From Xanthostigma xanthostigma (Eukaryota; Arthropoda; Insecta; Raphidioptera; Raphidiidae): DNA of 64,000 nt. This document shows positions 20,926 through 31,811 of this stretch, piece by piece. The position numbers were made by a program, and so were the translations under genes. Below the pieces are notes generated by a model, which saw only the letters and a program-made list of their open reading frames with translations, was not told the origin of the DNA and ran no database searches. The stretch lies in NCBI GenBank assembly GCA_963575645.1, contig OY754468.1, forward strand, positions 8,370,001 through 8,434,000, given 5' to 3'. The first letter of the stretch is position 1, and each line of letters begins with the position of its first letter.

Positions 20926-22736
20926 TTAACCATTTCAGGCAACCTTCCAAAGATTTATATACATTCACCCGAGCGCAAAACTGTTCTGGATATATTATAT
21001 TGACCTTCCGATCTACACAGTAGAACTATCAAAGTAAGTAGAATGTTTTGATGTATCTCTAAAGATTTGGCCATCGTTAGCCATGTAAGACGAAAACAGT
21101 TTTTTTTTTGACAAAATACCGTCATAGTTCAGCCATTTTGTACAAAATATTTACAAATTATATACAGAAACCTTCCTCGTTTATCGCTCTTTCTATTAGT
21201 AAAAATCCATGCGGTAGCTTTTGAGTTTATCGCGTCCAGACAGACAGACACGGCGAGTCCAATTTTAAAGCTACCCATTCCATTTGATTCCAATATAAAT
21301 AGTTTTTATGCTTTTGATTTTACAAACCCCTAATCTATGACACGTTTGAAATGAATTACCTAAGTAATGCATTGGCAAAACCCTAATTGAACATAGGTAT
21401 AACAACTCAAGAGATAGTTGTTACATTTAAACATTGCAAGGTCGTTTAAAACAAAATTACTCAGCATATTGTTTTTGTATTATCTCCTCTATCTCACTTT
21501 ACAACATACAAATTTTCTTATAATTAAAAAGAGATAAATAGTGGACAAGACAGCTGACATCAAAGACGTAAATGTATAACATTAATATATCTATATGACG
21601 TTTTATACGGAGTGTATAAAAAATGTTGTATCCAATTCTTCCCCCGACAAAATTTCCTATCAGCAAAACTGGTGTAGAATTACTGTAATACTATCTCACT
21701 TAGTATACACGATTTCGTAATTGTTTTTTTAAAGAACTCCCCCCAAACGTCCTACCCTTTTATTTGCGCAAAAAAACCGCCATCGCATCGTATATATAGT
21801 GTAGGTACATAAATAGCGACTTTGCATTCTTCATTACATATTCTTTTATTTTATTAGTTAGAATTGTTGTGTTGTTTCTGTAACGTTATAGAGAAGTTCT
21901 TTTGAGTTTGTTTGTTTATTTGTTTTGTTAACGTTTCACTATTTTGTAAATAAACATTTTCCACCACGAACTAGAACAGTTTTGTTACAATAATAAAGAT
22001 ACATAAAAGCACGTTAGTATCTCGCATTCACAATTTTTTCATACAACCTGTATATCTAGTACATTTTACAACTGATATTTGACATTTAAGTAAGTTTAGA
22101 ATACATTAATAACGTGTATATCTAAATGACTAAACAAACTAAGAGAAATCATATATTATGAAGTCACGCTAAATTTAACGGTACAACGCCTGAAGTCATT
22201 CTACACAAACTTTTGTAACAAAAGGAAATAAAAATAAATATTGTAATTTTGATTGATGCTGTGCTGCCCATAAAATTAACCTATAGATGCAAAATTGCAT
22301 TAAGAATTACGATGATATCATAATATTATGAGACGCTATGTCATAGTATAACCTTTGTGGCTATACCACTCAGCAGCGTAGGAGTCAAAGAAATATTCGA
22401 GGAAGAATTTTTTTTTGTTAAGGTCGCCAACTTACAAGGTCATATCGGTCTGATGCTGGAGATAAGGATACATTCTTGCGGCCGATTTTGATAACGAGCT
22501 ACCTTGACATTTCTCCGAAGTGATTGAGAACAAATACCAAAAATTAAAGTAGGCAACAGCTGGATTAGAACCCGGACCTTCTGGTTTTAATGATTCAATC
22601 AAGGCCGTAGGCAGAGGGGGGGGTTTTGGGTTTTGGGGTTTTGTTTTTTGACGTCACACTACGGTTGAATCAATAGCATTGCGTTTTGATATTTTATATT
22701 TCTCGCGTACATTTATTGCATTTTTGTTTAATTAAT
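20926..22736. other. Long stretch without recognised gene
   Basis: 1.8 kb with no recognised gene or complete element. 21205-21290 (TCCATGCGGTAGCTTTTGAG..CAGACAGACAGAC) looks like the 3' part of a common insect interspersed repeat. A G-rich tract at 22615-22643 is described separately. Confidence 0.4.
22615..22643 (+). repeat. G-rich tract with quadruplex potential
   Basis: A run of about nine G is followed by TTTT-GGG-TTTT-GGGG-TTTT-G. Four separate G-tracts of three or more can be drawn, so an intramolecular G-quadruplex is possible. The pattern resembles ciliate G4T4 telomere repeats, but it is a single short tract here and may have arisen from slippage. Confidence 0.5.
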
Positions 22737-22904
22737 AAGTTTGTTCCAAGCAGCCGTGAACGGTAATAAAACCGTACACAGTATTGTTACTGCGCAAGAC
22801 TGTCTTGCGCAGTATCGATTTTTGAGCTAGGGCGCAAATTAGTCTTGCGCAGTGGCAAGACTGTACGGTTTTATTACCGTTCACGGCTGCTTGGAACGAA
22901 CCTA
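22737..22904. mobile_element. MITE with AGGTTCGTTCCAAGCAGCC ends and central hairpin
   Basis: Nearly perfect inverted repeats of about 43 bp (GTTCCAAGCAGCCGTGAACG..AATAAAACCGTAC). In the middle, TACTGCGCAAGAC/GTCTTGCGCAGTA forms a separate perfect hairpin at 22790-22816, and GTCTTGCGCAGT recurs at about 22842. A degraded relative is at 45-164. Confidence 0.75.
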
Positions 22905-24477
22905 ACATTTATTATTTAGCAAAAATTTAAAAAGAAAAAACTATTTAGAGTTTAATCAATTATAAAGATTACAAAAAATAACATGTAAACTAAATTTAAG
23001 TTGCACGTTTTTACTCCCATCCAAACGCGCAATTGGACGTTTCACATCAATATTAATGCCGGCTAAGGAGTAGTGATGGGAGTTTGTGCCGCCCAGTGAT
23101 TCTACTCGCACTATTCTGTAGCAGAGAAGCGCAAACGTTTATTGGGTGACATTTTTTAATTATCCTCGTACTTTTGCCACGTTTTTATAGTAGATCTACA
23201 TAATATGTAGCTCTCAAGCTGTAGTACCGCCCAGTGAAGATTGCTTAAAGTAAGATCTGACTAACAAATTCTCTAATATAGCATCTTTGGGCAATCGACA
23301 ACAATAGGTCCGGGTCAGCCTACAAGCGTAATATTTTACAATATTGTATTATGTTCTTAGGATTATAAAATACTCCAAATTTAGCAGATGTCAACTTTTC
23401 AGTAAGTATTTCACAGTATTACAAGCTGTATATTTTTTATGGCCAAAAGGAGAAAGCGCGTATGTCACATTGTCCATATTTTTCTTTTCTCAAAACAAAT
23501 AGAGGTTGCACAGTGCACAGTCCCTTGAGTGTCGCTATATAGAGTTTAAACGTCATATAGAAAAAGAATAAAGTCTTTTTTTCCAAATGGCTATCGTGCA
23601 TGTACTACCTTAAGCTGCTTGACTTTGTGGTCACAAATTTTATAGTAAACTGTACAAAGGCATATTTTATTGTATATTAGATAGTTTACAGATTTATTAG
23701 ATACCCACGCCTTTCTAAAATCATAAGCTTAGCGTTGTCTTCGACCAAACGCTCATGGATTGCCCAAGTTTCAAGCGTAACGCCAACATGGCGGTACCAA
23801 TAATATAATACGGGGGGGGGGGGTAAATGGCCATGTTAGCGTGTCTTATGTGACGTCATGATATACGATGCTTGTCAACCTTGATGGCAAATTGACAATG
23901 TACTTTAACATTATATTTACGCTCAGTTTTGTAATTTTTTTAAATGTTTCAATTTTGGAGCAAAATATCACTGTTTTCTGCGAGTTTTATTGTTTTTCCC
24001 ATTAACATCATATTATAGAATATTTAATCTTTTTGTATCTCGCGCGCTTTTTACGGCATTTTCCACATTCAAAATGGCTTCTAATTGGAACCATTCCGCA
24101 CAATGCTCAAGGATAGGCATCCGCTATCTATTAATATATACCTATATCTATGGTTTATACACGAGATACGGATTGAGGAGTCCACGAGTGTATGGTCAAA
24201 GAATATATAGTATTTCTAAAAGACAAGTAATGTAAATTCTGACCTTTGACGATTGTGATTTATTCAATACAACAAATATTTATGTGGGTCCGCAATTCTG
24301 TTTTAATTGGATACTCCCTCCATAAAATAGCTGTGCCCCACATGTGCTCCGAGTGCTCTGAGACTACACATCCGGTCTCAACCAAATGCAATCGGATAGC
24401 TTCGTCGATTCAGTAAATATATATATATCATTAAATTCTATGCAAGAGACGTTTTTGTTGTGTAATAATTGGTCGTT
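22905..24477. other. Stretch without recognised gene
   Basis: 23505-23560 shares CAGTCCCTTGAGTGTCGCTA with the complement of about 12175-12195. 23567-23610 matches one outer end of the foldback at 44399-45533 (AAGTCTTTTTTTCCAAATGG). A poly-G run of 13 lies at 23812-23824. The 81-codon open frame at 23990-24235 has no family features. Confidence 0.4.
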
Positions 24478-25105
24478 TTTGAAGTAAAACTTCTTTAGGC
24501 ACTCTTGACTTGGGGAGTAAGCTGGTGAATACGTGACGAGAAAAATTACGAAAAGTATGATCGGGCGAGGCGAACGGAAGTTGAGACGGAGATATAAAGA
24601 GATAGAAAGATAGAAACAGGATGACAAATACTTCACTGGCTAGGGGTGCCATCAGGTGGCCGAAATAAATACTTCACTGACTAGTGGCGCCGTCAGGTGG
24701 CCAAAAATATAAGCAGTACTAACAATAGAATGACACATACTTTACTTGCCAGTGGCGCTATCGGGTGACAGAAAAAAGTTTTGTAAACCTACTTTAAATA
24801 ATATTTCATAAAGATTTAGGCTTAAAATCCAACGAGAGCTAAGTAATTGCAACGTATTACTTTTGTTTTCATTATCTTCATGTTTATATTTCTTTCTTCT
24901 TACATTAGACTGTTCATTTCGTTCTTGAACAATTTTATAAATTAATATTTTGTTCAATACATTATATATTCTACGTTTAAAGTGAATAAAATTGTAAATT
25001 CATTTTAAAGTTCATGTTTTGTGAATTTTCGGGTGAATAATAACAAATTATGGCAGGAAGAAATTTTACTTCAGTCGTGTGGTCTAAAGCACACTCGTTT
25101 TTTTT
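24478..25105 (+). repeat. Long dispersed repeat A, copy 2
   Basis: Best-preserved copy of the family at 7647-8218. It opens with TTTTGAAGTAAAACTTCTTT and ends with AAATTTTACTTCAGTCGTGT plus AAAGCACACTCG. The short terminal inverted repeat AAGTAAAACTTC suggests a non-autonomous DNA transposon. A partial duplication of TACTTCACTG.CTAG.GG occurs at about 24628-24700. No shared coding frame. Confidence 0.65.
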
Positions 25106-25967
25106 TCTTTTAAAGGAGTTCCAAAATTGAGTATTTTCAAGAGCGTATTGGTCTCATAACGAAAAGACAGTTGCCCGAGGCGAAAGACTTAAGAGACAGG
25201 GATAACCGCTGCGCTCAACACTTAAAAAAATAGAGTTAAAGGAATTTAAAAGGGGGCGGCGAATCTTCTTTGCCCAAGAAGGAATTTTCACAAATACTTA
25301 AAAAAAAATTTATTGAGACTCTCAAAATTTTTGTAAGAAGTTTTAATCCATAATATTATTAAATAAAAGGTATCATGCATAGCACTAGTCATAAGCAAAA
25401 AGTATATCAGGGATTCGAATAAAGCCATTTTTTGCGTTTACGAAAAAAAAATTAGGACTCTCACATTTAAAAAGAACTGGGAAAATATTTATTATTTGTA
25501 AATCAGTAAATAAAATTATTTTAAATTTAATAAAAAAGCTTCTTTCCGATTTAAGTTTCTTTTATTACAATTAGGTACCAGCAATATGCCTTCTTCCAGT
25601 CAAAATACAAAACAAAATGAAGATGTAATCGTATCGAAACGACGCTTTTCTATTAATATCAAAATAATTTCAAAGCATATTAGAGTGATTTGTGATCGAA
25701 GAGGTTTTCGTTTTGTTGGATTATTATAATTCGTGAGTCATGAATTAAATACTGGTATATTTATCGTCTGACATTTTTACATCTATTGACTTTTATTAAG
25801 TTGTAAAATAAATAATTTACATAGCTTATTTAACCAGTTGTCATAAAATTATAGAGTGCTAAGATAAGAGCCCCAAAGCGACTTACGACCGTGAAAGTAT
25901 CCCGATTTTAAAAGAACAAAAAATCCTTTTTTTATTTAAACTTTTAGTGATGGTTTCCTGAAATCTA
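25106..25967. other. Stretch without recognised gene
   Basis: AT-rich DNA with no element or gene recognised. Confidence 0.4.
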
Positions 25968-26240
25968 TATAAAAAACACCGTTATAGCATATATCTGTTC
26001 TCCGCATGCGCCGATTTTCATATTTGCATACCAAACATCCTCCCAAAATTTGGTTTCAATCCGTTCATCCGTTTGGCCTGGATCGTTTTCACAGACAGAC
26101 GCACAGAGTTTTTCCAAATATATGTTGTTTTTTTTTTTTGGATTCGGGGGACCTCAAGACGAAAAGATATATTGCAAAGTTTTGAAAAGTGATTTTTGAT
26201 CTAAACCATTCACTTGTGAGTGGGAATGGTAAAAGTTCAT
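25968..26240 (+). repeat. Dispersed repeat H, copy 1
   Basis: Matches 61956-62237 in the same orientation: AAAACACCGTTATAGCATAT, TTTGCATACCAAA, TCATCCGTTTG.CCTG, and TTTTGAAAAGTGATTTTTGA. The CCGTTCATCCGTTTGG..CACAGACAGACGCACAG region resembles widespread insect interspersed repeats. No coding frame. Confidence 0.6.
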
Positions 26241-26625
26241 ATCCCTGAGTTGTGAAAAATTTTCCAAATTTAATCTTTGACTACATCTTTATGAGCGATT
26301 ATCTGCGTGCATCTTTATTATATAGGTGTAGCAAATTAAAAAGTGTAAAATTGCCAATTATCCGCCTTTGTTAATTGTCGATTAATAAACAACTATTGTC
26401 AACCGTGTCCAGTTTTATTTGTGTCTGCGCATTAACAAAGTGATTTGTCCACAAAGAATATGTCCGTAAGAATGGCCTTTCAAATGCCAAGGTTGCTGGA
26501 AAACGTGATTCAGTTTACCGCTATTTTATACTGGACTTGTAAGATATACACCGCGGTGGTGATTTCCACAGCGCAGCATAAGGATTTCAATAGTAATTTT
26601 TATTTATATATTTTTTTATAAAAAA
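26241..26625. other. Stretch without recognised gene
   Basis: A 56-codon open frame starts at 26460 on the plus strand (MSVRMAFQMPRLLENVIQ) but lacks homology cues or splice context. Otherwise unassigned. Confidence 0.35.
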
Positions 26626-27349
26626 CTAGCGGTCCAGCACGGTTTCACCCGGGTGCAAAAGAACGAATAGGGAAGGAAGGGACATGAGTACGCACATTCA
26701 TCTTAGTTTACCGAGATGAATGTTGTGTCCAAACTTCATAATGATCGGCGTTACCGTTCAAAAGTTTTTGTCGTTAAAAAGCAGTATTTATACTTTTTTT
26801 AAGTAATAAATTCCTTTTAATTTAATAAATATTTAATTGAAAACACTGTAGGAACATTATTTTTATATAGGTACCTATAGTTGTAACAGTTTTCAAATGA
26901 GCTATTAATTAAATTTATTTAATTTTAATTAGTCGTAATAAAATTTTAAAGAATTGAAATGTAAGCTTTAGAAGAAAGCAATGTAGAAAAAAAATAAAAA
27001 TATATTCGCCGACGTGGGGCTTGAACCGAAGACCCTGGCATTAAGAGTCTTACGCTCTATCGACTGAGCTATCCGGACTTGTGAACGTGACGCGCTAATA
27101 TTGCAATATTTAGTTAAGGCATTTCACCTGATAATATTTGTCGGCCGGACTAATTTTGAGATACATCTTGCAACATTTTTCATTGATGTTCCGCTCCAAT
27201 TGGTCGTAGCGTGATATTATATAGCCTATAGCCTTCCTCGATAAATGGGCTATCCAACAAAAAAAAATTTTCAATTCGAACCAGTTGTTTCTGAGATTAG
27301 CGCGTTCAACCAAACAAACAAACTCTTCAGCTTTATATATTAGTACAGA
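26626..27349 (-). mobile_element. Non-autonomous Helitron carrying a tRNA-Lys-like sequence, copy 1
   Basis: Read on the minus strand it begins TCTGTACTAATATATAAAG (5' TC end) and finishes CACCCGGGTGAAACCG..GGACCGCTAG|T, the hairpin and CTAG terminus of Lep1-like Helitrons. The interior has TTTGTTTGTTTGGTTGAACG and TGGAGCGGAACATCAATG. A tRNA-Lys-like sequence lies in the middle (27006-27078). A 5'-related copy without tRNA is at 39177-39420; a second tRNA-bearing copy is at 62913-63371. Confidence 0.75.
27006..27078 (-). pseudogene. tRNA-Lys(CTT)-like pseudogene inside a Helitron
   Basis: The minus strand reads as a 73-nt tRNA with D-arm TAGCTCAGTCGATAGAGC, anticodon loop CTCTTAA (anticodon CTT), and T-arm GGTTCAAGCCCCAC. 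The acceptor stem and the anticodon stem (GTAAGA versus TGCCAG) do not pair fully, so it is unlikely to be a working tRNA. The second copy at 63019-63091 has the same unusual GTAAGACTCTTAATGCCAGG, showing the tRNA spread with the element and not by independent insertion. Confidence 0.7.
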
Positions 27350-27372
27350 AGAGGTAAAAAAACATTTAAGCC

Positions 27373-27668
27373 AAACGCTTTTATTGTACAATCGATAATG
27401 TACTACAAACTAGAAAATAAATAAGTCAGCACCATAGGGGGCTTTGTTTAAACTAAAATACAATCGGGGGAGGCGCATTAATAGTTACATTATAGTCGAA
27501 GAAGATAGTGGAATGCTAAATATGATGTCCAACTTCAAACAAATGAAAGTTTTCTACTAAATGTCCCCCACGATTTTATTTTAGTTTAATCAAAGATCCC
27601 TATGGTGACTCATAATTTATTTTTTAGTTTTTGGTACATTATCGATTGTACAATAAAAGCGTTTAACT
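27373..27668. mobile_element. Palindromic MITE
   Basis: The left arm (AAACGCTTTTATTGTACAAT.. TAATGTAC) and the inner TTAAACTAAAATACAATCG are inverted at the right (CGATTTTATTTTAGTTTAA then ATTGTACAATAAAAGCGTTT). Arms are about 110 bp around a 90-bp centre. One arm occurs alone at 19717-19810. No coding capacity. Confidence 0.7.
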
Positions 27669-27949
27669 TAATAGTTTCTTTAGGTACTTACTTCTTTTTA
27701 TTTTTAAGTTTTAGTGTGCTTTATTAAAAGTGCGATTTGCAACCGGACGAAAGCCGGACCGGCCAGTTAATTATTATAATATTGTATTGTCATCGGAACT
27801 ACATACCTATGCAAAATTTCAACTCAATCGGACAACGGGAAGTAGTTGGAAAAGCTGTCCCAAGATTTGAAACAAAGAAATATATGGAGTCAAGCTAAAT
27901 AAAAGTACAATAAGTACCTACAATCCAAATTAGAGATGTTTTAGTAACA

Positions 27950-28183
27950 TGTAACGACATCTGATAGAATTTACTCGAAGCTATTCGTTCAGAAGCAAAC
28001 AAAAAAAAAACTGTTTTAGTACCAAGTAGCGACATCTGATAGGATTCGCTCAAAGCTATTAGTTCAGAAGCAAATCTGGTAGAATTTGCTCAAAGCTATT
28101 AGTTCAGACGCAGGGCCGCAGATGAAATACATTTTGCAGAATTATATCTATCGTACCCGGGTGAAACCGGGACGGACCGCTAG
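27950..28183 (+). mobile_element. Helitron 3' end (fragment)
   Basis: Ends CACCCGGGTGAAACCGGGAC-type hairpin and GGACCGCTAG|T. Upstream, CATCTGATAGAATT..AGCTATT.GTTCAGAAGC repeats two to three times at about 60-bp intervals. It matches 6190-6337. Confidence 0.7.
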
Positions 28184-29002
28184 TATTCTTTATAAATTTA
28201 TATATCATTTTATTATTATTTTGCAGCGAACTTATTAATTCATGTTTTCAATAAATTACACTGATATCAATTAATAGACCAGTTAAACTATTATATACAG
28301 AATGATAAGATAAAATAATGTTTTCAAGTGTAATTTAAAAAAATAGAAAACTATTGTCAATTTCGCATAAATCCTTTTTTAATGAAAAACTGATAACATA
28401 CCGCGGTGGCGGATTAAGCGATACTATTTTAATGTCTGGAAAATTCCGAGAAAAATAACAAAGAATGTGGTTCAGGTTATAATAGTAATTTTAAAATAGA
28501 ACATTGTTCACCACATTACGGAACTCGTATTTTTTTTTTTAATATTACAATTCACGAAAATAAAAAAAGAGACGGTAGAATATAGACGCTAAACAGCAGA
28601 GGTCATCAGAGTTCACGAAAATATGTCACAAATAAAATATAGTGTAGGTAACATTCTGCAAGAAAAATATTATTCCATTGTATTTTATTAGTGGCCGAAG
28701 CCGAATGTTTCTAACTAAAAACGATCTACCTCTGGAATCGAACACATGATTTGTGACGTCACACGCTGATTGTGATTACATGATTTTCTTAAGATTTACT
28801 AATATTTTACGCTTCAGTGAGTCGATCAATGTTTCTCAGATTTTTTTACACATATTTTCGTTCTGCGTAATAAAAATGAAGTAAGAAATTCCAATCAAGA
28901 ACTTTCTTTTACCTCATTTAAAAAAAAAACATTTTTGTACTGACGAATCTCGTAATTGTTGTAATTGTGAAAAATAAAATATAATTGTTATAACTAGCTT
29001 AC
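28184..29002 (-). other. Probable CHS1 intron sequence, downstream side of the exon
   Basis: No element is recognised. 28583-28615 has ATAGACGCT..CAGCAGAGGTCAT, related to the GACCTCAGCTGTTGAGCGTC motif of the foldback core. The last bases (minus strand GTAAGCTAG) form the splice donor of the exon at 29003-29102. Confidence 0.5.
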
Positions 29003-29102
29003 CTTCCACCATATAAGTCTTGTGTCAGGGGTGTACTTTCATCGTCGGAGAAGTTGTCGTCGCTGGCATCAGGATGACGCAGCCCTGTCGTTGCCATGTT
29101 TC
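29003..29102 (-). CDS. kkv: First coding exon of chitin synthase 1 (krotzkopf verkehrt)
   Basis: The minus strand has a pyrimidine-rich tract ending TTCTCAG, then GAAACATGG with the ATG at 29097-29095 in a strong context, then 95 coding nucleotides ending GGTGGAAG before the consensus donor GTAAGC at 29002. The 31 codons encode MATTGLRHPDASDDNF and continue SDDESTPLTQDLYGG, with a split codon AG| that most likely completes Ser. The acidic segment followed by DDESTPLTQD(I/L)YGGS matches my recollection of insect chitin synthase 1 (Drosophila kkv), the plasma-membrane enzyme that polymerises UDP-GlcNAc into cuticular and tracheal chitin. This part is the cytoplasmic N-terminus; the catalytic exons are not in the window. 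Codon use is GC-richer than the surrounding DNA. The acceptor upstream implies a non-coding first exon farther right on the plus-strand map. Confidence 0.75.
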
Positions 29103-29158
29103 CTGAGAACAAAAGAAATACGTTAAAAACATGTCGATAATTACCAAAAAAATCATAA

Positions 29159-29337
29159 TCTATACTAATATTATGAAGAGGTAAAGCTTGTAAGTTAAAA
29201 TTTTTTCACTAATATTTAGAACGGACCTTCAGGATACATTATCGCGTTACAATAAAAGCGCTTTTCGTTGAGACCAATTTTGCACCGAAAAAATGGTGGT
29301 AATCTAAACATTCGGGCGAATCCGGACCGGGCCGCTA
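29159..29337 (+). mobile_element. Miniature Helitron (Lep1-like), complete
   Basis: Starts TCTATACTAATATTATGAAG and ends GGGCGAATCCGGACCGGGCC then GCTAG|T. Both the 5' TC end and the 3' hairpin plus CTAG are present within 180 bp, so this looks like an entire non-autonomous Lep1-like element. It sits only 57 bp upstream of the CHS1 acceptor, in the intron. Confidence 0.75.
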
Positions 29338-29514
29338 GTATACAAAAAAATTAAATTTGAAAAAACGTTTTTATATGATGATCACTGGAGTGACATTATT
29401 CCATCATCGTCAGATGTTTTTGTTCCACGCGTAAAGATTACGGGAATAAGAAGATATAAAAAAGTAACGGGATTATATTCAGAACCGCAAAAAAAAATAA
29501 AAAAGAATGTTAAT

Positions 29515-29935
29515 ATATTCGCGTCCCCTAGACTAGCATTCGGAAGGTACCGGGTTCGAATCCCGGCGGGGGAACATGTGGCTGGGACTTTTTCCTGCTG
29601 CCTCCTGCCGAGAAACGGTAATTCCTGTATCAAGCATCTTATTGAGGTTTTCTATGGTTTTACTCAATAATTCCAGATAAATATCGACATGGTTCCTTAT
29701 TCAAGGCCATGGCCGATTACCCGTCAAACTTCTATGCTCAAAATATGCCTACCTTACACTAATGTCCTACAATTCCTTCATTCGCCCATTGCTATTAATT
29801 AGTTGAAGTTTAAAAATGTAGAAAGTAACGGAAAGTGATAGATGGAAAATAGTAACGGTGCGAATGACGTCTGTTATGACACAAAAACGGACGTTAAACG
29901 CATTATTATTATTATTATTAGTCTTATTGATGTTA
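29515..29935 (+). mobile_element. SINE with tRNA-like B box and (ATT)n tail
   Basis: GGTTCGAATCCCGG at 29553-29566 is a pol III B box at the end of a tRNA-like head. A matching A box is not visible, so the head is truncated or decayed. The 360-bp body (GAGAAACGGTAATTCCTGTA; GGCCATGGCCGATTACC) ends GACGTTAAACGC followed by ATT repeats to about 29929. A second, minus-strand copy is at 5446-5724. The ATT tail resembles that of the LINE at 12555-14040, a possible source of retrotransposition machinery. Confidence 0.7.
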
Positions 29936-30372
29936 AAATCGCAGGGAATTGGACAATTTAAGATTAAGTAGGACGTTTAGTGGCTAATTGTACAAATAAA
30001 GGATAAAATAGATAGATAGATAGATAGATAGTTTATTCATCATAGCGTCAAAACATAGTTTGAATATGACAAAATGCAAGAATTAGAACATAGAAAAATA
30101 AAATAGTAAGAAAGTGCCAATATATGTATATACAACTTATGAGATATAAAAATTAAAAATCGTCTAGTGAATAAAAACATTGCTCAATTAATTTTTTTTT
30201 AAATACGCTTGAAGCTATTAAAGATGATGGTGCGTCGGATTGATTCAGGCAATTAATTATAGTATTAATAGTAAGAATAAGTTGCAGTTATTAACGAAAC
30301 GTCTAACTTAATCACTGTTAATTATTTTTTTCAAATTGTCCAATTCCCTGCGATTTCAACATCACTAAAAAT
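29935..30372. mobile_element. Inverted-repeat element enclosing a LINE 3' fragment
   Basis: GATGTTAAAATCGCAGGGAA plus TTGGACAATTTAAG at the left is inverted at 30330-30365 (AAATTGTCCAATTCCCTGCG, TTTCAACATC). Between the arms, 30007-30110 reads on the minus strand as a LINE 3' end: AACTATGTTTTGACGC, GATGAATAAAC and a (CTAT)n tail at 30007-30031. The LINE piece therefore landed inside this element. Confidence 0.6.
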
Positions 30373-30451
30373 AATTATAACGCCATGGTAAGCCGTCCAT
30401 AAAACATTTAAATATAGTCGTAAGATTTAATCCAAAAGTCAGTAGATAATA

Positions 30452-30914
30452 CAGTCAAACCTGAGTGAGTGAGAACTGGGTAAGCGAGAAAACTCTCTAA
30501 GTTAGTGTAAATGCCAGGTACCGTCTTTGTAACCCTCTAAAACTTCTATAAGTGAGAAACAGAAACCTCTATAAGAGAAAGACGTTTTTCACTCATGGAC
30601 TTCTATAAATGAGACTACTACTTGCCTGTACCTCTATAAGCGTATTAATAGTTCTACGAAATTTAAGAATGAGTCATAAATAGCTGAAATAACTAACATT
30701 GTTATTGTACCATTGGTTTTTTTTTTCTTTTTTAGCATCTATGTCGCATAATACATGTTTATCGCTACATATTTGCTGTATTTTTATAAACCTCTATAAG
30801 TGAGAAAGGCCACTCCTGTACCACTAGAAGCTAGAAACTTGGGTTAGTGAAAAACCTCCATAAGCGAAAAAGAGATCGCGGTCCCTTGAATTCTTGCTTA
30901 TTCAGGTTCGACTG
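30452..30914. mobile_element. Pogo/Tigger-type non-autonomous element
   Basis: TA|CAGTCAAACCTGAGTGAGTG at the left and TTGCTTATTCAGGTTCGACTG|TA at the right are inverted. The interior is full of CTCTATAAGTGAGAA-type repeats, as seen in pogo/Tigger ends. 463 bp, no transposase. Confidence 0.75.
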
Positions 30915-31445
30915 TATTATGATTTGAACTGAAGATATTGCAATATAAAATTGTAACTGCATTTTGTTTTTGTGATTTGTATTAAACTAGTCGAATTCCG
31001 TAAATACAGTAATACATAATTAAAAGAAAAGTAGAAACACTGTCATTTCATCCAAATATAATACATTAGATTTTTAAGTCTTATGAGTAAATATTTATAC
31101 CTGTAGAAAACAGGCTAAAGGTTAAAGAAAATCACTTCCGGTTTTAATATCAAAGAAAAAATATATAAAACACTACAAAAATTAAACAAACTGTCACTTC
31201 TTAGGAGAATACTAATGAAAATTTAACTGAAAAACGAATGAAAATTCGCAATATTTTAGTATAATTTAGATTATCAATGGAATTATCTGTATTGGACAAA
31301 AGATAATACTACTGATAATAATTGCTGATTTCTTACGTAGCCTAATAATCAGATGTGACTTACGTAGGACAAAGAACAATTACTTTACCAAAACAGAAGA
31401 CTCCCAGTTATCCGACATACTGAGTGTATACGCTTGAGCTATATA
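30915..31445. other. Stretch without recognised gene
   Basis: AT-rich, no element or exon recognised. The last 8 bases (GCTATATA) are the left target duplication of the next element. Confidence 0.4.
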
Positions 31446-31805
31446 CAGCCCCGGATGTAGAAATTTGCCGCCCCTAGGCAGTTGCGAAAATTAACCCCCC
31501 CCCCCCTCCCATCGCGAAACTTCTTCAATGGTGGAATAAGTTTGGTACAAAAGTTTTCCAATAAATAAATAAAACTTATCGAATATTCGATATTAGGCCA
31601 ATATCGAGACAAGCATAAATCGACCCTTTTCCCGATTCGAGCATTTTCGACTTATGATGTTGGTACGCGTGCCGAAAAAATAGGCGGAAAACTCAATCCC
31701 CACGAATAGAACAAATTTTTGAAGTTTCCGCCAAAATTTGCCGCCCTTCAATTCTCGCCGCCCTAGGCAGCTGCCTTTACTGCCTGCATGGTAAATCCGA
31801 GCCTG
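31446..31805. mobile_element. hAT-type MITE with 8-bp target duplication
   Basis: Begins CAGCCCCGGATGTAGAAATT and ends GGTAAATCCGAGCCTG. Flanked by GCTATATA at 31438-31445 and 31806-31813, an exact 8-bp duplication. GCCGCCCCTAGGCAG and CGCCGCCCTAGGCAG are sub-terminal. A run of 14 C lies at about 31495-31506. No transposase. Confidence 0.85.
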
Positions 31806-31811
31806 GCTATA

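Noticed and set aside
26460-26630. Short plus-strand frame MSVRMAFQMPRLL as an exon
   Set aside because: No splice signals, no recognisable homology, and it ends in AT-rich repeat sequence.
27006-27078. Functional tRNA-Lys gene
   Set aside because: Acceptor and anticodon stems do not pair properly, and the sequence is embedded in a repeated Helitron with the same defects in both copies.
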